DNA of 64,000 nt from Paludibaculum fermentans (GTDB lineage: Bacteria > Acidobacteriota > Terriglobia > Bryobacterales > Bryobacteraceae): the NCBI RefSeq assembly GCF_015277775.1, contig NZ_CP063849.1, forward strand, positions 4,464,001 to 4,528,000. Direction: 5' to 3'. The position numbers and the translations under genes are program-made. Shown piece after piece: positions 35,088-43,791 of this stretch (the stretch's first letter is position 1; each line of letters begins with the position of its first letter). Under the pieces are notes generated by a model. The model made no database searches, was not told where the DNA came from, and saw only the letters and a program-made list of their open reading frames with translations.

Positions 35088-35917
35088 GTCATTGACTTGC
35101 GAATGAAGTCAAGATTCCGCTTCATGTCGTTAGCGATCACGTTGGACGGCGAACCCGTCTCCAGGTTCGCAAACCCGGTAAACCCAAGGGCCATGATTCG
35201 GTTCATGACTTCCGGGAAGTTAATGCTCCCTTCGCCCAGGTAACCCTTGTCCTTCAGGTGGAATTGGCACACCCGCGAGGCCCCCAGCCACGGGATCTCC
35301 TTCAACACATCGAACCCGTTGTTGGTCGAATTCCCTACGTCGTAGTAGACTTTCAGGTTCCTGCTCGCCACCCGCTCCAGGATCCGCACGTTGTCCTCGG
35401 CCGAAATCGTATCTTCCAGTCCGAGCAGGATCCCCGCCTTCTCCGCTTCCTTGGCGTACTCCTTCAACGCGTCCCCGACATACTCCTGCTCCGCCCGCGT
35501 CTCCAACGCGCCCTTCCCGAAAAACGGCAGCAGCACCACCTTGGCGTTGAGCTTCTTCGTGATCGGGATCGAATCCCCCACCCACTTCTGCCCCAGCTTG
35601 TCGTTCTTCAGGTAGTTGACGTGCAGAATGTCCAGGCAGGTCCCGGCCAGGCCAATCTTCTGCGCCTTCGCCGCCGCGACGTATTTCCCAATCAGCTCAT
35701 CGTTATCCAGCGGCAGCTTGCCGTCCACCGGCTTCCGGCCCAGGCTCACTTCGACGCCCTCGAATCCAAGTTGCGCCGCCGTCCCAACCGCCTCCACCTG
35801 ACCGGTCATCCGTAGATTCCAGTCCGTCACTCCGATCCGGAGCTTGCTTTTGGCCCCGCTCAGAACAGTGCCCGAAACAAGGGCCGAGGAAACGAGGAAC
35901 TGCCGGCGGTTCAGCAT
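35084..35917 (-). CDS. sugar phosphate isomerase/epimerase-like TIM-barrel protein
   Basis: 277 residues from ATG 35917 (AAAGGTG upstream), giving the twin-arginine-type signal MLNRRQFLVSSALVSGTVLSGA. The rest is a xylose-isomerase-like (AP endonuclease 2 family) barrel: LGFEGVEVSLGRKP, LLGLEDTISAEDN, LKVYYDVGNSTN, VCQFHLKDKG and GFANLETGSPSN, with Glu/Asp/His positions able to bind a divalent metal. An exported member of this family probably acts on oligosaccharide derivatives rather than sugar phosphates. It lies 40 nt after the large lipoprotein gene. Confidence 0.85.
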   Translation of the reverse strand: MLNRRQFLVSSALVSGTVLSGAKSKLRIGVTDWNLRMTGQVEAVGTAAQLGFEGVEVSLGRKPVDGKLPLDNDELIGKYVAAAKAQKIGLAGTCLDILHVNYLKNDKLGQKWVGDSIPITKKLNAKVVLLPFFGKGALETRAEQEYVGDALKEYAKEAEKAGILLGLEDTISAEDNVRILERVASRNLKVYYDVGNSTNNGFDVLKEIPWLGASRVCQFHLKDKGYLGEGSINFPEVMNRIMALGFTGFANLETGSPSNVIANDMKRNLDFIRKSMT

Positions 35918-35957
35918 GGATAATGCACCTTTCGATAGTGTTGAGCCAAACAGCAGC

Positions 35958-37787
35958 TTAGCCCACTGGAAAGCCCGGCGCAATGCCCGCCAATAGCCTG
36001 TTTTCCAGTCTTGGTACTGGACGCGCATCCCCCTGGAAATCCGCGTTGTGCTGCTCCACGGTCTGCACTCGGGTCGAAGCCGCCAGCTTCAGTTCACCCC
36101 ACTCCGCACGCAGTACAGATCCGTCTAGTTTCGAAACAGGCATCGAATCGGGGAATGTGCCATCCCCATCGGCCATCTCCAGGGCGAATGCGGCATACGC
36201 CGCCCGCACCTCGCTCCATCGCACCCGCTTCGGAGCATCGACCGGCTTCAGGTCCAGCGTCACCGTCACACTCTGTGTCGTCTTCGACACCTTCAACTCG
36301 GGCCGGTGCGCCCCCCACCGGGCATCCAGCACCCGGAACCGCAGTTGCAGCCCCTTCGACTTCACGAACACCGTGTTCTCGATCTGCTCCGTCGTGAACG
36401 CGTCCAGCCCTTCGATATCGAACTCGACGAACAGCCGCCCGCAGTCGAACGCTCCGTCCTTAATAGGATCCAGCGAGATGTGCTTGTCGCCGCCCGGACT
36501 CCGGAAGTTGATCATGCCCAGCACCCGCGGACCCCGCTGCGTACTGAAGAACAGTGCCGACGAGAAATCGTACCCGTCCTTCACCACCCGCAGTTGCACC
36601 GTCCGCGCCGGCCTCGAATCGTCCCCAAAGAACCCGATCAGCGGCCGCCGCTGCACCCAGAAGTCCCCGCGATTCACCGTCCCCATCGAGAAGTCCTTCG
36701 AGAAATACGTCGTCCCGGCCGTCTCGGGCTTGGCCAGGAACAGCTCCCTCTGCTCGCGATCCGGCTCCGCCTTCAGAAACCGGTCAGCCAGATCCACCGG
36801 ACACCGGTACTCGTGAATCCCCGTATCCCCGTCATCCGTCCGGTTCTGCGGAGTCACCAGCTTCAACCGCCCGCCCAGCGCCTTCTCCAGCCACGCCGGA
36901 TACCCAATGTCATTCCGGTAACAGCGGCTCATCGGACCCGCGAACTGCTTCCGCGCCGCGTCCCAGTGCGCCGCCATATGCAGCCACAACCGCCGCTCCA
37001 GCAGCGCCGCCCGCCGCTTCGCCTCTTCATCCTTCACGAACATCCGGATCCGCGTCAGTGCCGTCAAACTCACCAGCGCATACGTCGGCGAGTTGTACTC
37101 CGCAAAACTGCCCGTCTCATCAATCGCCTGGCACAGCCGCACCATGCGGTCCTTCGCGTAGACCCGCAGCTCTTCGTCGTTCAGCAGCTCCGCCGCCGCC
37201 TGCGTCACGAACGTGCCCTTCATCGCGATGTTCGTATACGACATCGACACGTTCCGCCGCTTCACCGAATGCGCCGCATGCCGGATCGACTCCCGCACCC
37301 GGCCGCGCAACTCCGCCCCCAGCTTGCCCCCGTTCCGGAACTCGATCACCAGCAGCAGCGACCCGTTGAAGTCCGCCCAGTTCCAGTCCGCCGGAGCCAT
37401 CTTGTCCGGAGGCTCCTCCATATACCAGCCCCAGAGCCCGTACCACTTCGATTCCGGATCCACCACCTGCAAATTCAGGACGCGATCCAGGATCTCCTTC
37501 GCCCGCTCCACCCGCTCCTTCGAACCTTCTTCGAGCAGGAACAGCGCATACGCCAGCGAATCCCGGGTCGGATGCGCCCGGCACTCCCGCATCTTCGTGT
37601 GATAGCGGTACTCCGGCCCCAGGATCACCGAGATCATCTTATGTTCGGGATCGAACTTCTCATCGGAGATCTGGACGGATTTGCGGACCAGCTCGCGGTC
37701 CCACTTCGCCGGCCACCCGGCTTCAGGCGTAGCGCGGCCGCAGGCGGTGAGCAGCAAAGGAGCAGCAGCAAATTCCCGGCGGTTCAT
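35958..37787 (-). CDS. large exported lipoprotein, all-alpha N-terminal half, unknown function
   Basis: 609 residues from ATG 37787; the longer frame to 37940 is rejected because it has no export signal. MNRREFAAAPLLLTAC has twin arginines and a lipobox with Cys16. The N-terminal half is helical with regularly spaced Trp/Tyr (KWYGLWGWYMEEPPDK, NWADFNGSLLLVIEF, MSYTNIAMKGTFV), the layout of alpha/alpha-toroid enzymes such as polysaccharide lyases. The second half is beta-rich (DFWVQRRPLIGFFGDDSR). I do not recognise a named family; polysaccharide degradation is a guess from fold and neighbours. Confidence 0.75.
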   Translation of the reverse strand: MNRREFAAAPLLLTACGRATPEAGWPAKWDRELVRKSVQISDEKFDPEHKMISVILGPEYRYHTKMRECRAHPTRDSLAYALFLLEEGSKERVERAKEILDRVLNLQVVDPESKWYGLWGWYMEEPPDKMAPADWNWADFNGSLLLVIEFRNGGKLGAELRGRVRESIRHAAHSVKRRNVSMSYTNIAMKGTFVTQAAAELLNDEELRVYAKDRMVRLCQAIDETGSFAEYNSPTYALVSLTALTRIRMFVKDEEAKRRAALLERRLWLHMAAHWDAARKQFAGPMSRCYRNDIGYPAWLEKALGGRLKLVTPQNRTDDGDTGIHEYRCPVDLADRFLKAEPDREQRELFLAKPETAGTTYFSKDFSMGTVNRGDFWVQRRPLIGFFGDDSRPARTVQLRVVKDGYDFSSALFFSTQRGPRVLGMINFRSPGGDKHISLDPIKDGAFDCGRLFVEFDIEGLDAFTTEQIENTVFVKSKGLQLRFRVLDARWGAHRPELKVSKTTQSVTVTLDLKPVDAPKRVRWSEVRAAYAAFALEMADGDGTFPDSMPVSKLDGSVLRAEWGELKLAASTRVQTVEQHNADFQGDARPVPRLENRLLAGIAPGFPVG

Positions 37788-37839
37788 GGTGCCGTCACCA
37801 GTGTAAGTGTTTGGAAACCCGAACGGCGCCGCGAATTGA

Positions 37840-37990
37840 GCCGCGACCTTGAGCCGCGACCGTAAGGGAGCGGAGGAGCAACAAAGAGTCCCCAACCAGC
37901 CACCGAGGGGCGAACGCAACCCACCCCGTCTCGTCCTCAACCCACCAGTGAGAAAAAACCCCAGTCCCGGAGCGTAAGCGACGGGCTACC
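37840..37990. repeat. REP-like intergenic repeat cluster
   Basis: Between the lipoprotein and polyprenyl synthase genes. Two copies of GAGCCGCGACC (about 37846 and 37857), the second followed by GTAAGGGAGCGG, and near 37967 GGAGCGTAAGCGACGGGCTACCCG. Related GAGCCGCGA doublets and a GGGTAGCC element recur at 51530-51595. Confidence 0.5.
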
Positions 37991-37993
37991 CGT

Positions 37994-38995
37994 CTACCGG
38001 TCCCGGTCCGCCACCAAATCGGTAGCCGCAAACAGCGCCGTCCGCGCCGGACACTCATTGAACGTCTGCAACAGCGTACGAGCCTTCGCCGTAAACTCAT
38101 GCGCGCGCACCCGGGCCCGTTCAATCCCGTGATGCTTATCGAGAATCCCCCGGATCTCCCCGAAGGCAACCTTCTCGTAGTTCCCTTCCTTCAGCACGAT
38201 CTCGACCTTCGCCCGATCCCCCGGACTCGCATCCTGCAGCGCATAAATCAGCGGCAAGGTCACTTTGCCTTCCCGCAGATCGTTCCCCACCGGCTTCCCG
38301 AGAATCGACTCCCTCGACGTGAAGTCCAGGATGTCGTCCACCAGTTGGAACGCCATCCCCAGGTTCCACCCGAAGTCGCCCAGCACCGTCTGTTCCGACT
38401 CCGTCGCCTCGGCCGCAATCGCACCCAGCTTGGTGCAGGCCGAAAACAGCGTGGCCGTCTTCCGGTCCATCAGCTCCATCGAATCCGCTTCCGTAATGTC
38501 GATGCGCCCGATCCGCTCCAACTGCAGCAGCTCGCCATCCACCATCTGTTGCGTCAGCGTGATCAGCAGGTCCAGCACTTCGAAACTGCGCATGCGCAAG
38601 GCAATCTGGAACGCCTGCATGTACAGCCAGTCGCCGGCCAGAACGGAAGTATGGTTCCCCCACAGAACATTAGCCGAGGGTTTGCCGCGCCGCGTCTTCG
38701 CGTCATCAATGATGTCGTCGTGTACCAGCGTCGCAGTGTGGATTAACTCCACAACGGCCGCCAGGCGGATCGCTTCCGGCGACGGCTCGCGGAACAGCCG
38801 GCACGACACCAGCAGCATGATCGGCCTAAGCCGCTTGCCGCCATTGCCTTGCAGGTACTGCGCAATCTGCGAGACGGCATCCACAGAGGCCACCGACTCC
38901 AGGCGAAACTCCTGCTCCACCTTCTCGAGATCTTTCGAGACGAGGCTTAGAATTTCACGAGTAGTGAGTGCGAGACCCAGCTTGCCGGTTGCCAT
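37994..38995 (-). CDS. polyprenyl diphosphate synthase
   Basis: 333 residues from ATG 38995, 14 nt after the tatD stop. Trans-isoprenyl diphosphate synthase fold. The first Asp-rich motif is LVHDDIIDDAKTRRG and the second is FQLVDDILDF; GNGGKRLRPIML binds pyrophosphate. It condenses isopentenyl diphosphate units on an allylic primer to make the side chain of quinones. Chain length cannot be set exactly; the small residues before the first motif fit a long-chain (C35-C45) product. Last gene of the operon that begins at 43741. Confidence 0.92.
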   Translation of the reverse strand: MATGKLGLALTTREILSLVSKDLEKVEQEFRLESVASVDAVSQIAQYLQGNGGKRLRPIMLLVSCRLFREPSPEAIRLAAVVELIHTATLVHDDIIDDAKTRRGKPSANVLWGNHTSVLAGDWLYMQAFQIALRMRSFEVLDLLITLTQQMVDGELLQLERIGRIDITEADSMELMDRKTATLFSACTKLGAIAAEATESEQTVLGDFGWNLGMAFQLVDDILDFTSRESILGKPVGNDLREGKVTLPLIYALQDASPGDRAKVEIVLKEGNYEKVAFGEIRGILDKHHGIERARVRAHEFTAKARTLLQTFNECPARTALFAATDLVADRDR

Positions 38996-39009
38996 CGACT
39001 GACTCAAGT

Positions 39010-39804
39010 TTATCCGTTGCGCCTGCCTGCCTGCAAACACAGACGCCGCCAATTCTCCGATGTTTGCTCCGCCAGCGCCTCAAAAGAGACCCCGCGCAGC
39101 TCCGCAACCCGTTTCGCCGTCTCCACGACATACGCCGGCTCGTTGCGCTTCCCCCGGTACGGGATCGGCGCAAGATAGGGCGAATCGGTCTCCACCAGGA
39201 TCCGGTCCGCCGGCACCATCCGCGCCGCCTCATGAATATCCGTGGCCTTCGGGAATGTCACGATCCCCGAAAAACTCACATGGAACCCCAGGTCCAACGC
39301 CTCCTGCGCCTCCGCCGGACCACCCGAAAAGCAGTGGAAGATCCCGCCCAGCTCCACCGCCCAATGCTCGCGGATCAGCGCCACCGTATCCGCCCAGGCC
39401 TCCCGGGTGTGAATAATAATCGGCTGCCCGGCCGCCCGCGCAATCTCCATCTGCCGCACGAACACCCGCTGCTGCACGTCCCTCGGCGAGAAATCGTAGT
39501 GGTAGTCGAGCCCGATCTCCCCCACCGCCACACACTTCGGATGCGCGGTCAGCGCGATCAGCGCCGGCCACGTCTCCTCCGTCACCTTCGCGGCTTCGTG
39601 CGGATGCACCCCCACCGTCGCGTAGATAAACGGATACGCCTCCGCCAGCCGGATGCCCGCCTCCAGATCCGGCGGACCGTCGCCCGTCCCAATCGCCACC
39701 ATCAACTCGACCCCGGCCGCCCGCGCGCGCTCAATCACAGCAGGGCGGTCCTCCGCGAACCGCTCCCCGTCCAGATGGCAGTGGCTGTCGATCAGGCTCG
39801 TCAT
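39010..39804 (-). CDS. tatD: TatD family metal-dependent hydrolase
   Basis: 264 residues. Start ATG 39804 shares its A with the metG stop (TGATG), a translational-coupling arrangement; GTG 39807 is an alternative. Metal-binding motifs of the TatD barrel are present: IDSHCHLD, GVHPHEA, AVGEIGLDYHY, PIIIHTREAW, FHCFSGG and ILVETDSPYL. TatD proteins are magnesium-dependent 3'-5' exonucleases and deoxynucleases; they also show D-aminoacyl-tRNA-deacylase-like activities in some cases. The metG-tatD order is common in bacteria. Confidence 0.93.
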   Translation of the reverse strand: MTSLIDSHCHLDGERFAEDRPAVIERARAAGVELMVAIGTGDGPPDLEAGIRLAEAYPFIYATVGVHPHEAAKVTEETWPALIALTAHPKCVAVGEIGLDYHYDFSPRDVQQRVFVRQMEIARAAGQPIIIHTREAWADTVALIREHWAVELGGIFHCFSGGPAEAQEALDLGFHVSFSGIVTFPKATDIHEAARMVPADRILVETDSPYLAPIPYRGKRNEPAYVVETAKRVAELRGVSFEALAEQTSENWRRLCLQAGRRNG

Positions 39805-41843
39805 CACTTCAGGCGCGCGCCCACCGGCACGGACTCCAGGAACGCGGCCAGCACCGGCGACCCGTCTTCCAGCGAAGCGGCCACAATCATGCCATTCGAC
39901 TCAATCCCGCGCAGCTTCCGCGGAGCCAGATTCGCCACAATCACCACCTTCCGGCCCACCAACTGCTCCGGCTCATACGCCTTCGCAATGCCGGCCACGA
40001 TGGTCCGCGGCTTCTCTTCCGCCACATCCAGCGTCAGGTGCAGCAGCTTGTCCGCGCCCTTCACCTTCTCGGCGGTCAATACCTGCGCCACTCGCAGATC
40101 CACCTTCACGAAGTCTTCAATCGTGATCACCGGAGCCAGCGGCGGTACACCCGCCGGCGGCGTCCAACCCGTGCCAGGCGTGGCCGAGGCCTCAGTGGCG
40201 GCAGCGGGTTCAGCAGCCACCGGAGCAGCAGCCGGCGTGGCAGCAGGCGCAGCAGCCTCAGCCGCCGGAGTTTCCGTCTTGCCTAACAGAACATTGATGC
40301 GATCAGCTTCCATATCGTCGATTTCCTGAATTCTGTCGATTGCGGTCTTTGCGTCGATGCGCGGGAAAATCCCCTCCGCCGGCTTGATTTTCTGCCCGGC
40401 CGGCAGGTCGCCCCACGCCAGCGTCGTCGGATTCGTCGTCGCCAGCTCCGTCGTCATCCCCAACTGGCTCCACAGCTTCTGCGTCGCGTCCGGCATCACC
40501 GGATGCACCAGCACACAGATGAACCGCAGCGCCTCGGCCACGTTGTACAAGGTGGCCGCCAGCACCGCCCGGCTCTCCGCATCCTGCTTCTTCGCCAGCA
40601 CCCACGGAGCCCGCTCCACAATGTGCTTATCCAACCGGCTGATCATCGACCACAGATTCTCCAGCGCCCGGTTGAACTCAAAGCGGTTGAACGACTCCAG
40701 GTATTGGTCCCGCGTCTGCTCAGCCAAAGTATTGAACTCGGCATCGCCGGCGCTCGCCGGAATCTCGCTGTTGAAATATTGCCGGATCATCGTCAGCGTC
40801 CGGCTCGCCAGATTGCCTAACCCGTTCGCCAGGTCCGCATTGATCCTCGTGATCAGCACGTCGTAGCTGAAGTTCCCGTCCTGCCCGAAAGGAATCTCGC
40901 GCAGCAGGAAATACCGCAGCGGATCCGGCCCAATCACCTGCCGCAGCGGCTCCGGCCGCACCACATTCCCCCGCGACTTCGACATCTTGATCGAGTCTTT
41001 GAGGATCCACCCGTGCGCCAGGATCTTCTTCGGCAGCGGCAGGTCCGCCGCCATCAGGAACGCCGGCCAGTAGATCGCGTGGAACCGCAGGATGTCCTTG
41101 CCGATCAGGTGCAGGTCCGCCGGCCACAGCCCCTCGTCCTTCACCGCCGACAGGTAGCTGATCAGCGCATCGAACCACACATAGAAAACGTGGTTCCCTT
41201 CCACCGGCACCGGGATGCCCCAGGCGATGTTCGTCCGCGTGATCGACAGATCCCGCAGCCCGCCCTTCACAAACGACACAATCTCGTTCTTGCGGTACTC
41301 CGGCTCCACCCAGTCGGGCTGGCTCTCATACAGGGCCAGCAGCCGGTCCTGGAACGCCGACAGCTTGAAGAAGTAGTTCTCCTCCGTCACCGTCTCCGTC
41401 GGACGCCCGCAATCCGGACACGGATCGCCCGGCTGCGCATCGTTCACATACAGTTCGTCGTTGACGCAGTACTGCCCCGTGTACGTGCTCGGATAGATAT
41501 ACCCGTTCGCCCGGCACCGCTCAAACAGCCACTGCACCGTCTTCTGGTGCTGCGGATCCGACGTGCGGATGAACCGGTAGGGGATCTCGAACTTGTCCCA
41601 CTGCGCCTTGAACTCGTTCGACAGCTCCGTCGAAAAGTCGAACGGCGACAGGCCCTTCTTCCGGGCCGCCCGCTCCACGTTCTGGCTGTGCTCGTCGCTG
41701 CCCGTCACCAGCAGCGTCTCTTTCCCGAGCATCCCCTGGTAACGGCGGATCGTGTCCGCCGCCATGGTGGCATACGTCGTGCCCAGGTGGGGCGCCGAAT
41801 TCACGTAATAGATGGGCGTAGTGAGATAGTATTTCCCGGACAT
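39804..41843 (-). CDS. metG: methionyl-tRNA synthetase with C-terminal tRNA-binding domain
   Basis: 679 residues. Class I catalytic core: PIYYVNSAPHLGTTY contains the HIGH-like motif, DSIKMSKSRGNVV the KMSKS loop (about residues 285-289), with a zinc-knuckle insertion (CVNDELYVN...CPDCGRP). The anticodon-binding helical domain spans about 370-530. An Ala/Pro-rich linker (about 540-570) joins a Trbp111-like OB-fold (FVKVDLRVAQVLTAEKVKGA ... LAPRKLRGIESNGMI). It charges tRNA-Met with methionine in the cytoplasm. Stop of larC is 3 nt upstream. Confidence 0.97.
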   Translation of the reverse strand: MSGKYYLTTPIYYVNSAPHLGTTYATMAADTIRRYQGMLGKETLLVTGSDEHSQNVERAARKKGLSPFDFSTELSNEFKAQWDKFEIPYRFIRTSDPQHQKTVQWLFERCRANGYIYPSTYTGQYCVNDELYVNDAQPGDPCPDCGRPTETVTEENYFFKLSAFQDRLLALYESQPDWVEPEYRKNEIVSFVKGGLRDLSITRTNIAWGIPVPVEGNHVFYVWFDALISYLSAVKDEGLWPADLHLIGKDILRFHAIYWPAFLMAADLPLPKKILAHGWILKDSIKMSKSRGNVVRPEPLRQVIGPDPLRYFLLREIPFGQDGNFSYDVLITRINADLANGLGNLASRTLTMIRQYFNSEIPASAGDAEFNTLAEQTRDQYLESFNRFEFNRALENLWSMISRLDKHIVERAPWVLAKKQDAESRAVLAATLYNVAEALRFICVLVHPVMPDATQKLWSQLGMTTELATTNPTTLAWGDLPAGQKIKPAEGIFPRIDAKTAIDRIQEIDDMEADRINVLLGKTETPAAEAAAPAATPAAAPVAAEPAAATEASATPGTGWTPPAGVPPLAPVITIEDFVKVDLRVAQVLTAEKVKGADKLLHLTLDVAEEKPRTIVAGIAKAYEPEQLVGRKVVIVANLAPRKLRGIESNGMIVAASLEDGSPVLAAFLESVPVGARLK

Positions 41844-41846
41844 GCG

Positions 41847-42995
41847 CTAGTTCCTGTAAGCCGCGATCGCGGCCGCGTAAATCGTCTTCAACGGCTGCCC
41901 CGTAGCCTGGGCCAGCTCGCGGCAATCTTCAAATTCGGGCGAAGCCGTACCGTTCCCGGCCACCTTCACCCGCACCTGCCCGAACGGCGTCTCCACCTCG
42001 ACATGCTTCCGTGGCTCCACTCGCCGCTCCGCCTGCGTAATCCTCAACCCAAAGGTCGACGTCTCTTCCAGAATCAGGGCCGCCAGCCGCTCCTGGTCCG
42101 CCGGCATCGCCAGCACCTGCATCAACGTACCCGGCCGCTGCTTCTTCATGAACACCGGCTGCAGCGTCACATCCAGCGCGCCGGCGCAGAACAGCCGGTC
42201 CATCGCGTAGCCCAGCACCTCCGGCGACGAGTCATCAATGTTCGCCTCAATCACCGAAATCACCGTAGCCTCGCTGGCGTTGTGATTCGACCCGATCAGG
42301 ATCCGCACCACATTCGCCATCCCCGGGAAATCCTTCGTCCCCGCGCCGAACCCGCCGCGTTCAATCGTCATCGCCGGCATCGGCCCGAAGCTCTTGCCCA
42401 GCGCCGAAACAATCGCTGCACCCGTGGGCGTCGTCAATTCGGTCTCCGGACCCCGCGCATACGCCGGCTTCCCGCGCAGCAGCAGCGCCGTCGCCGGAGT
42501 CGGCACCGGCATCACCCCGTGATCCGCCGTAATCGTTCCGCTGCCTGTATTGATGGCCGAGCAGTGCACCGACTCCACCCCCAGCAGGTGGAACCCCAGG
42601 CACGCCCCCACGATGTCGCAGATGGAATCCACCGCGCCCACCTCGTGGAAGTGGACCTTCTCGATCGATGTCCCGTGGACCCGCGCTTCCGCCTCGCCCA
42701 GCACCTGGAACACCTGGATCGCGTTCGTCTTCACCGCGTCCGGCAGCATCGCCGCCTCGATCATCTTCACGATATGCGGCAGGTGCCGGTGCTTCTTCTG
42801 GTCCTCGAACTCGATATCGAACTTGGTGGCCGCGATCCCCTGGCGCTTCGTCTTCTCGAAGCGGAACTTAGCCGCCGTCCCGAGCGAATCCAGCCCCGCA
42901 AACAGCGCGGCCGTATCAGCCCCGGCATCGATCAGCGCGCCGACTGTCATATCGCCGGCAATCCCGGCAAACGCATCAATGTAGGCAAGTCTCAT
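41847..42995 (-). CDS. larC: nickel-pincer cofactor biosynthesis protein LarC
   Basis: 382 residues. Start YIDAFAGIAGDM and the block VHFHEVGAVDSICDIVG are diagnostic for LarC (formerly DUF111). LarC is the CTP-dependent cyclometallase that inserts nickel into the pyridinium dithiocarboxylate mononucleotide made by LarB and LarE, for lactate racemase and other LarA-family enzymes. None of larA, larB or larE is in the window. In many bacteria larC is one frame or split by programmed frameshift; here it is a single intact frame. It lies between the sirtuin (2-nt gap) and metG (3-nt gap). Confidence 0.92.
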   Translation of the reverse strand: MRLAYIDAFAGIAGDMTVGALIDAGADTAALFAGLDSLGTAAKFRFEKTKRQGIAATKFDIEFEDQKKHRHLPHIVKMIEAAMLPDAVKTNAIQVFQVLGEAEARVHGTSIEKVHFHEVGAVDSICDIVGACLGFHLLGVESVHCSAINTGSGTITADHGVMPVPTPATALLLRGKPAYARGPETELTTPTGAAIVSALGKSFGPMPAMTIERGGFGAGTKDFPGMANVVRILIGSNHNASEATVISVIEANIDDSSPEVLGYAMDRLFCAGALDVTLQPVFMKKQRPGTLMQVLAMPADQERLAALILEETSTFGLRITQAERRVEPRKHVEVETPFGQVRVKVAGNGTASPEFEDCRELAQATGQPLKTIYAAAIAAYRN

Positions 42996-42997
42996 GG

Positions 42998-43741
42998 TTA
43001 ATCTTTGGAAGCCGACTCGATCAGCAGCGGCAGCAATTCGCCGGAAGGCCCGCGAAGCGAAATGGCCGCCGCGCCGCTGAGCGGCGTCTCCTCCGTATTG
43101 ATCTCAATCACCCGAACCCCGCGGCTTCGTGCCAGCGGAGCCAGGCTCGCAGCCGGATACACCACCGAACTGGTCCCGGCCACCACCAGCAGTTCGCACT
43201 CCGAAACAGCAGCCTCGGCCTGCGCCCAGGTCGCGGTCGGCAGCGACTCCCCGAACCACACCACCCCGGGCCGCAGCAGCCCGCCGCACGAGCAATGCGG
43301 AGGAATCTCCGGCAGCGGCACCCGCAGATCCGTAGTGATCCGGTTACAAGCCAGGCACAGGACCCACCAGATATCCCCATGGATCTTGAGCACCCGCTGG
43401 CTCCCGGCCCGGTTATGCAACCCGTCCACGTTCTGGGTAACGAGCGTCAACCCGGGCTTCTGTTTCTCGAGCTCAGCCAAAGCGTAGTGCCCCAGGTTCG
43501 GCCGGCAAGCGGCGATAGTCTCCCGCCGCCAGTTGTACCAGGTCCAGACGAGGGCCGGATCCCGATGAAACGCCTCGGCGGTAGCCAGATCCTCAGCCCG
43601 AAAGTTCCGCCAAAGCCCCTCCGATGCCCGGAAGGTAGGAACCCCGCTTTCAGCGGAGATCCCGGCCCCGGTAAGCACAGCAACGCGAGACGCCAAGCGC
43701 AGCCAATCCCGAGCCACCGACAACTGAGAAGTCTGGATCAA
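42998..43741 (-). CDS. NAD-dependent protein deacylase (sirtuin, SIRT5/CobB-like)
   Basis: 247 residues. Rossmann motif LTGAGISAESGVPTFR, NAD pocket TQNVDGLHNRAG, catalytic His in LKIHGDIW, and a zinc module with C-x2-C (CLAC) and C-x-C (CSCGG). Tyr69 and Arg72 in the helix WYNWRRE form the Y-x-x-R pair that in class III sirtuins binds negatively charged acyl groups, so succinyl-, malonyl- or glutaryl-lysine removal is likely. First gene of the tight leftward operon sirtuin-larC-metG-tatD-polyprenyl synthase. Confidence 0.93.
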   Translation of the reverse strand: MIQTSQLSVARDWLRLASRVAVLTGAGISAESGVPTFRASEGLWRNFRAEDLATAEAFHRDPALVWTWYNWRRETIAACRPNLGHYALAELEKQKPGLTLVTQNVDGLHNRAGSQRVLKIHGDIWWVLCLACNRITTDLRVPLPEIPPHCSCGGLLRPGVVWFGESLPTATWAQAEAAVSECELLVVAGTSSVVYPAASLAPLARSRGVRVIEINTEETPLSGAAAISLRGPSGELLPLLIESASKD

Positions 43742-43791
43742 CCCCCATTATCGCCCGATGGGCCGGGGCGGTGCCGGGAAGGGTGGCAGTA

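Noticed and set aside
36306-37865. 519-codon frame antisense to the large lipoprotein
   Set aside because: Composition is typical of shadow translation (Arg, Pro, His, Leu); no export signal or fold.
41013-43001. 662-codon frame antisense to metG and larC
   Set aside because: Arg/His/Pro-rich shadow crossing two well-supported genes.
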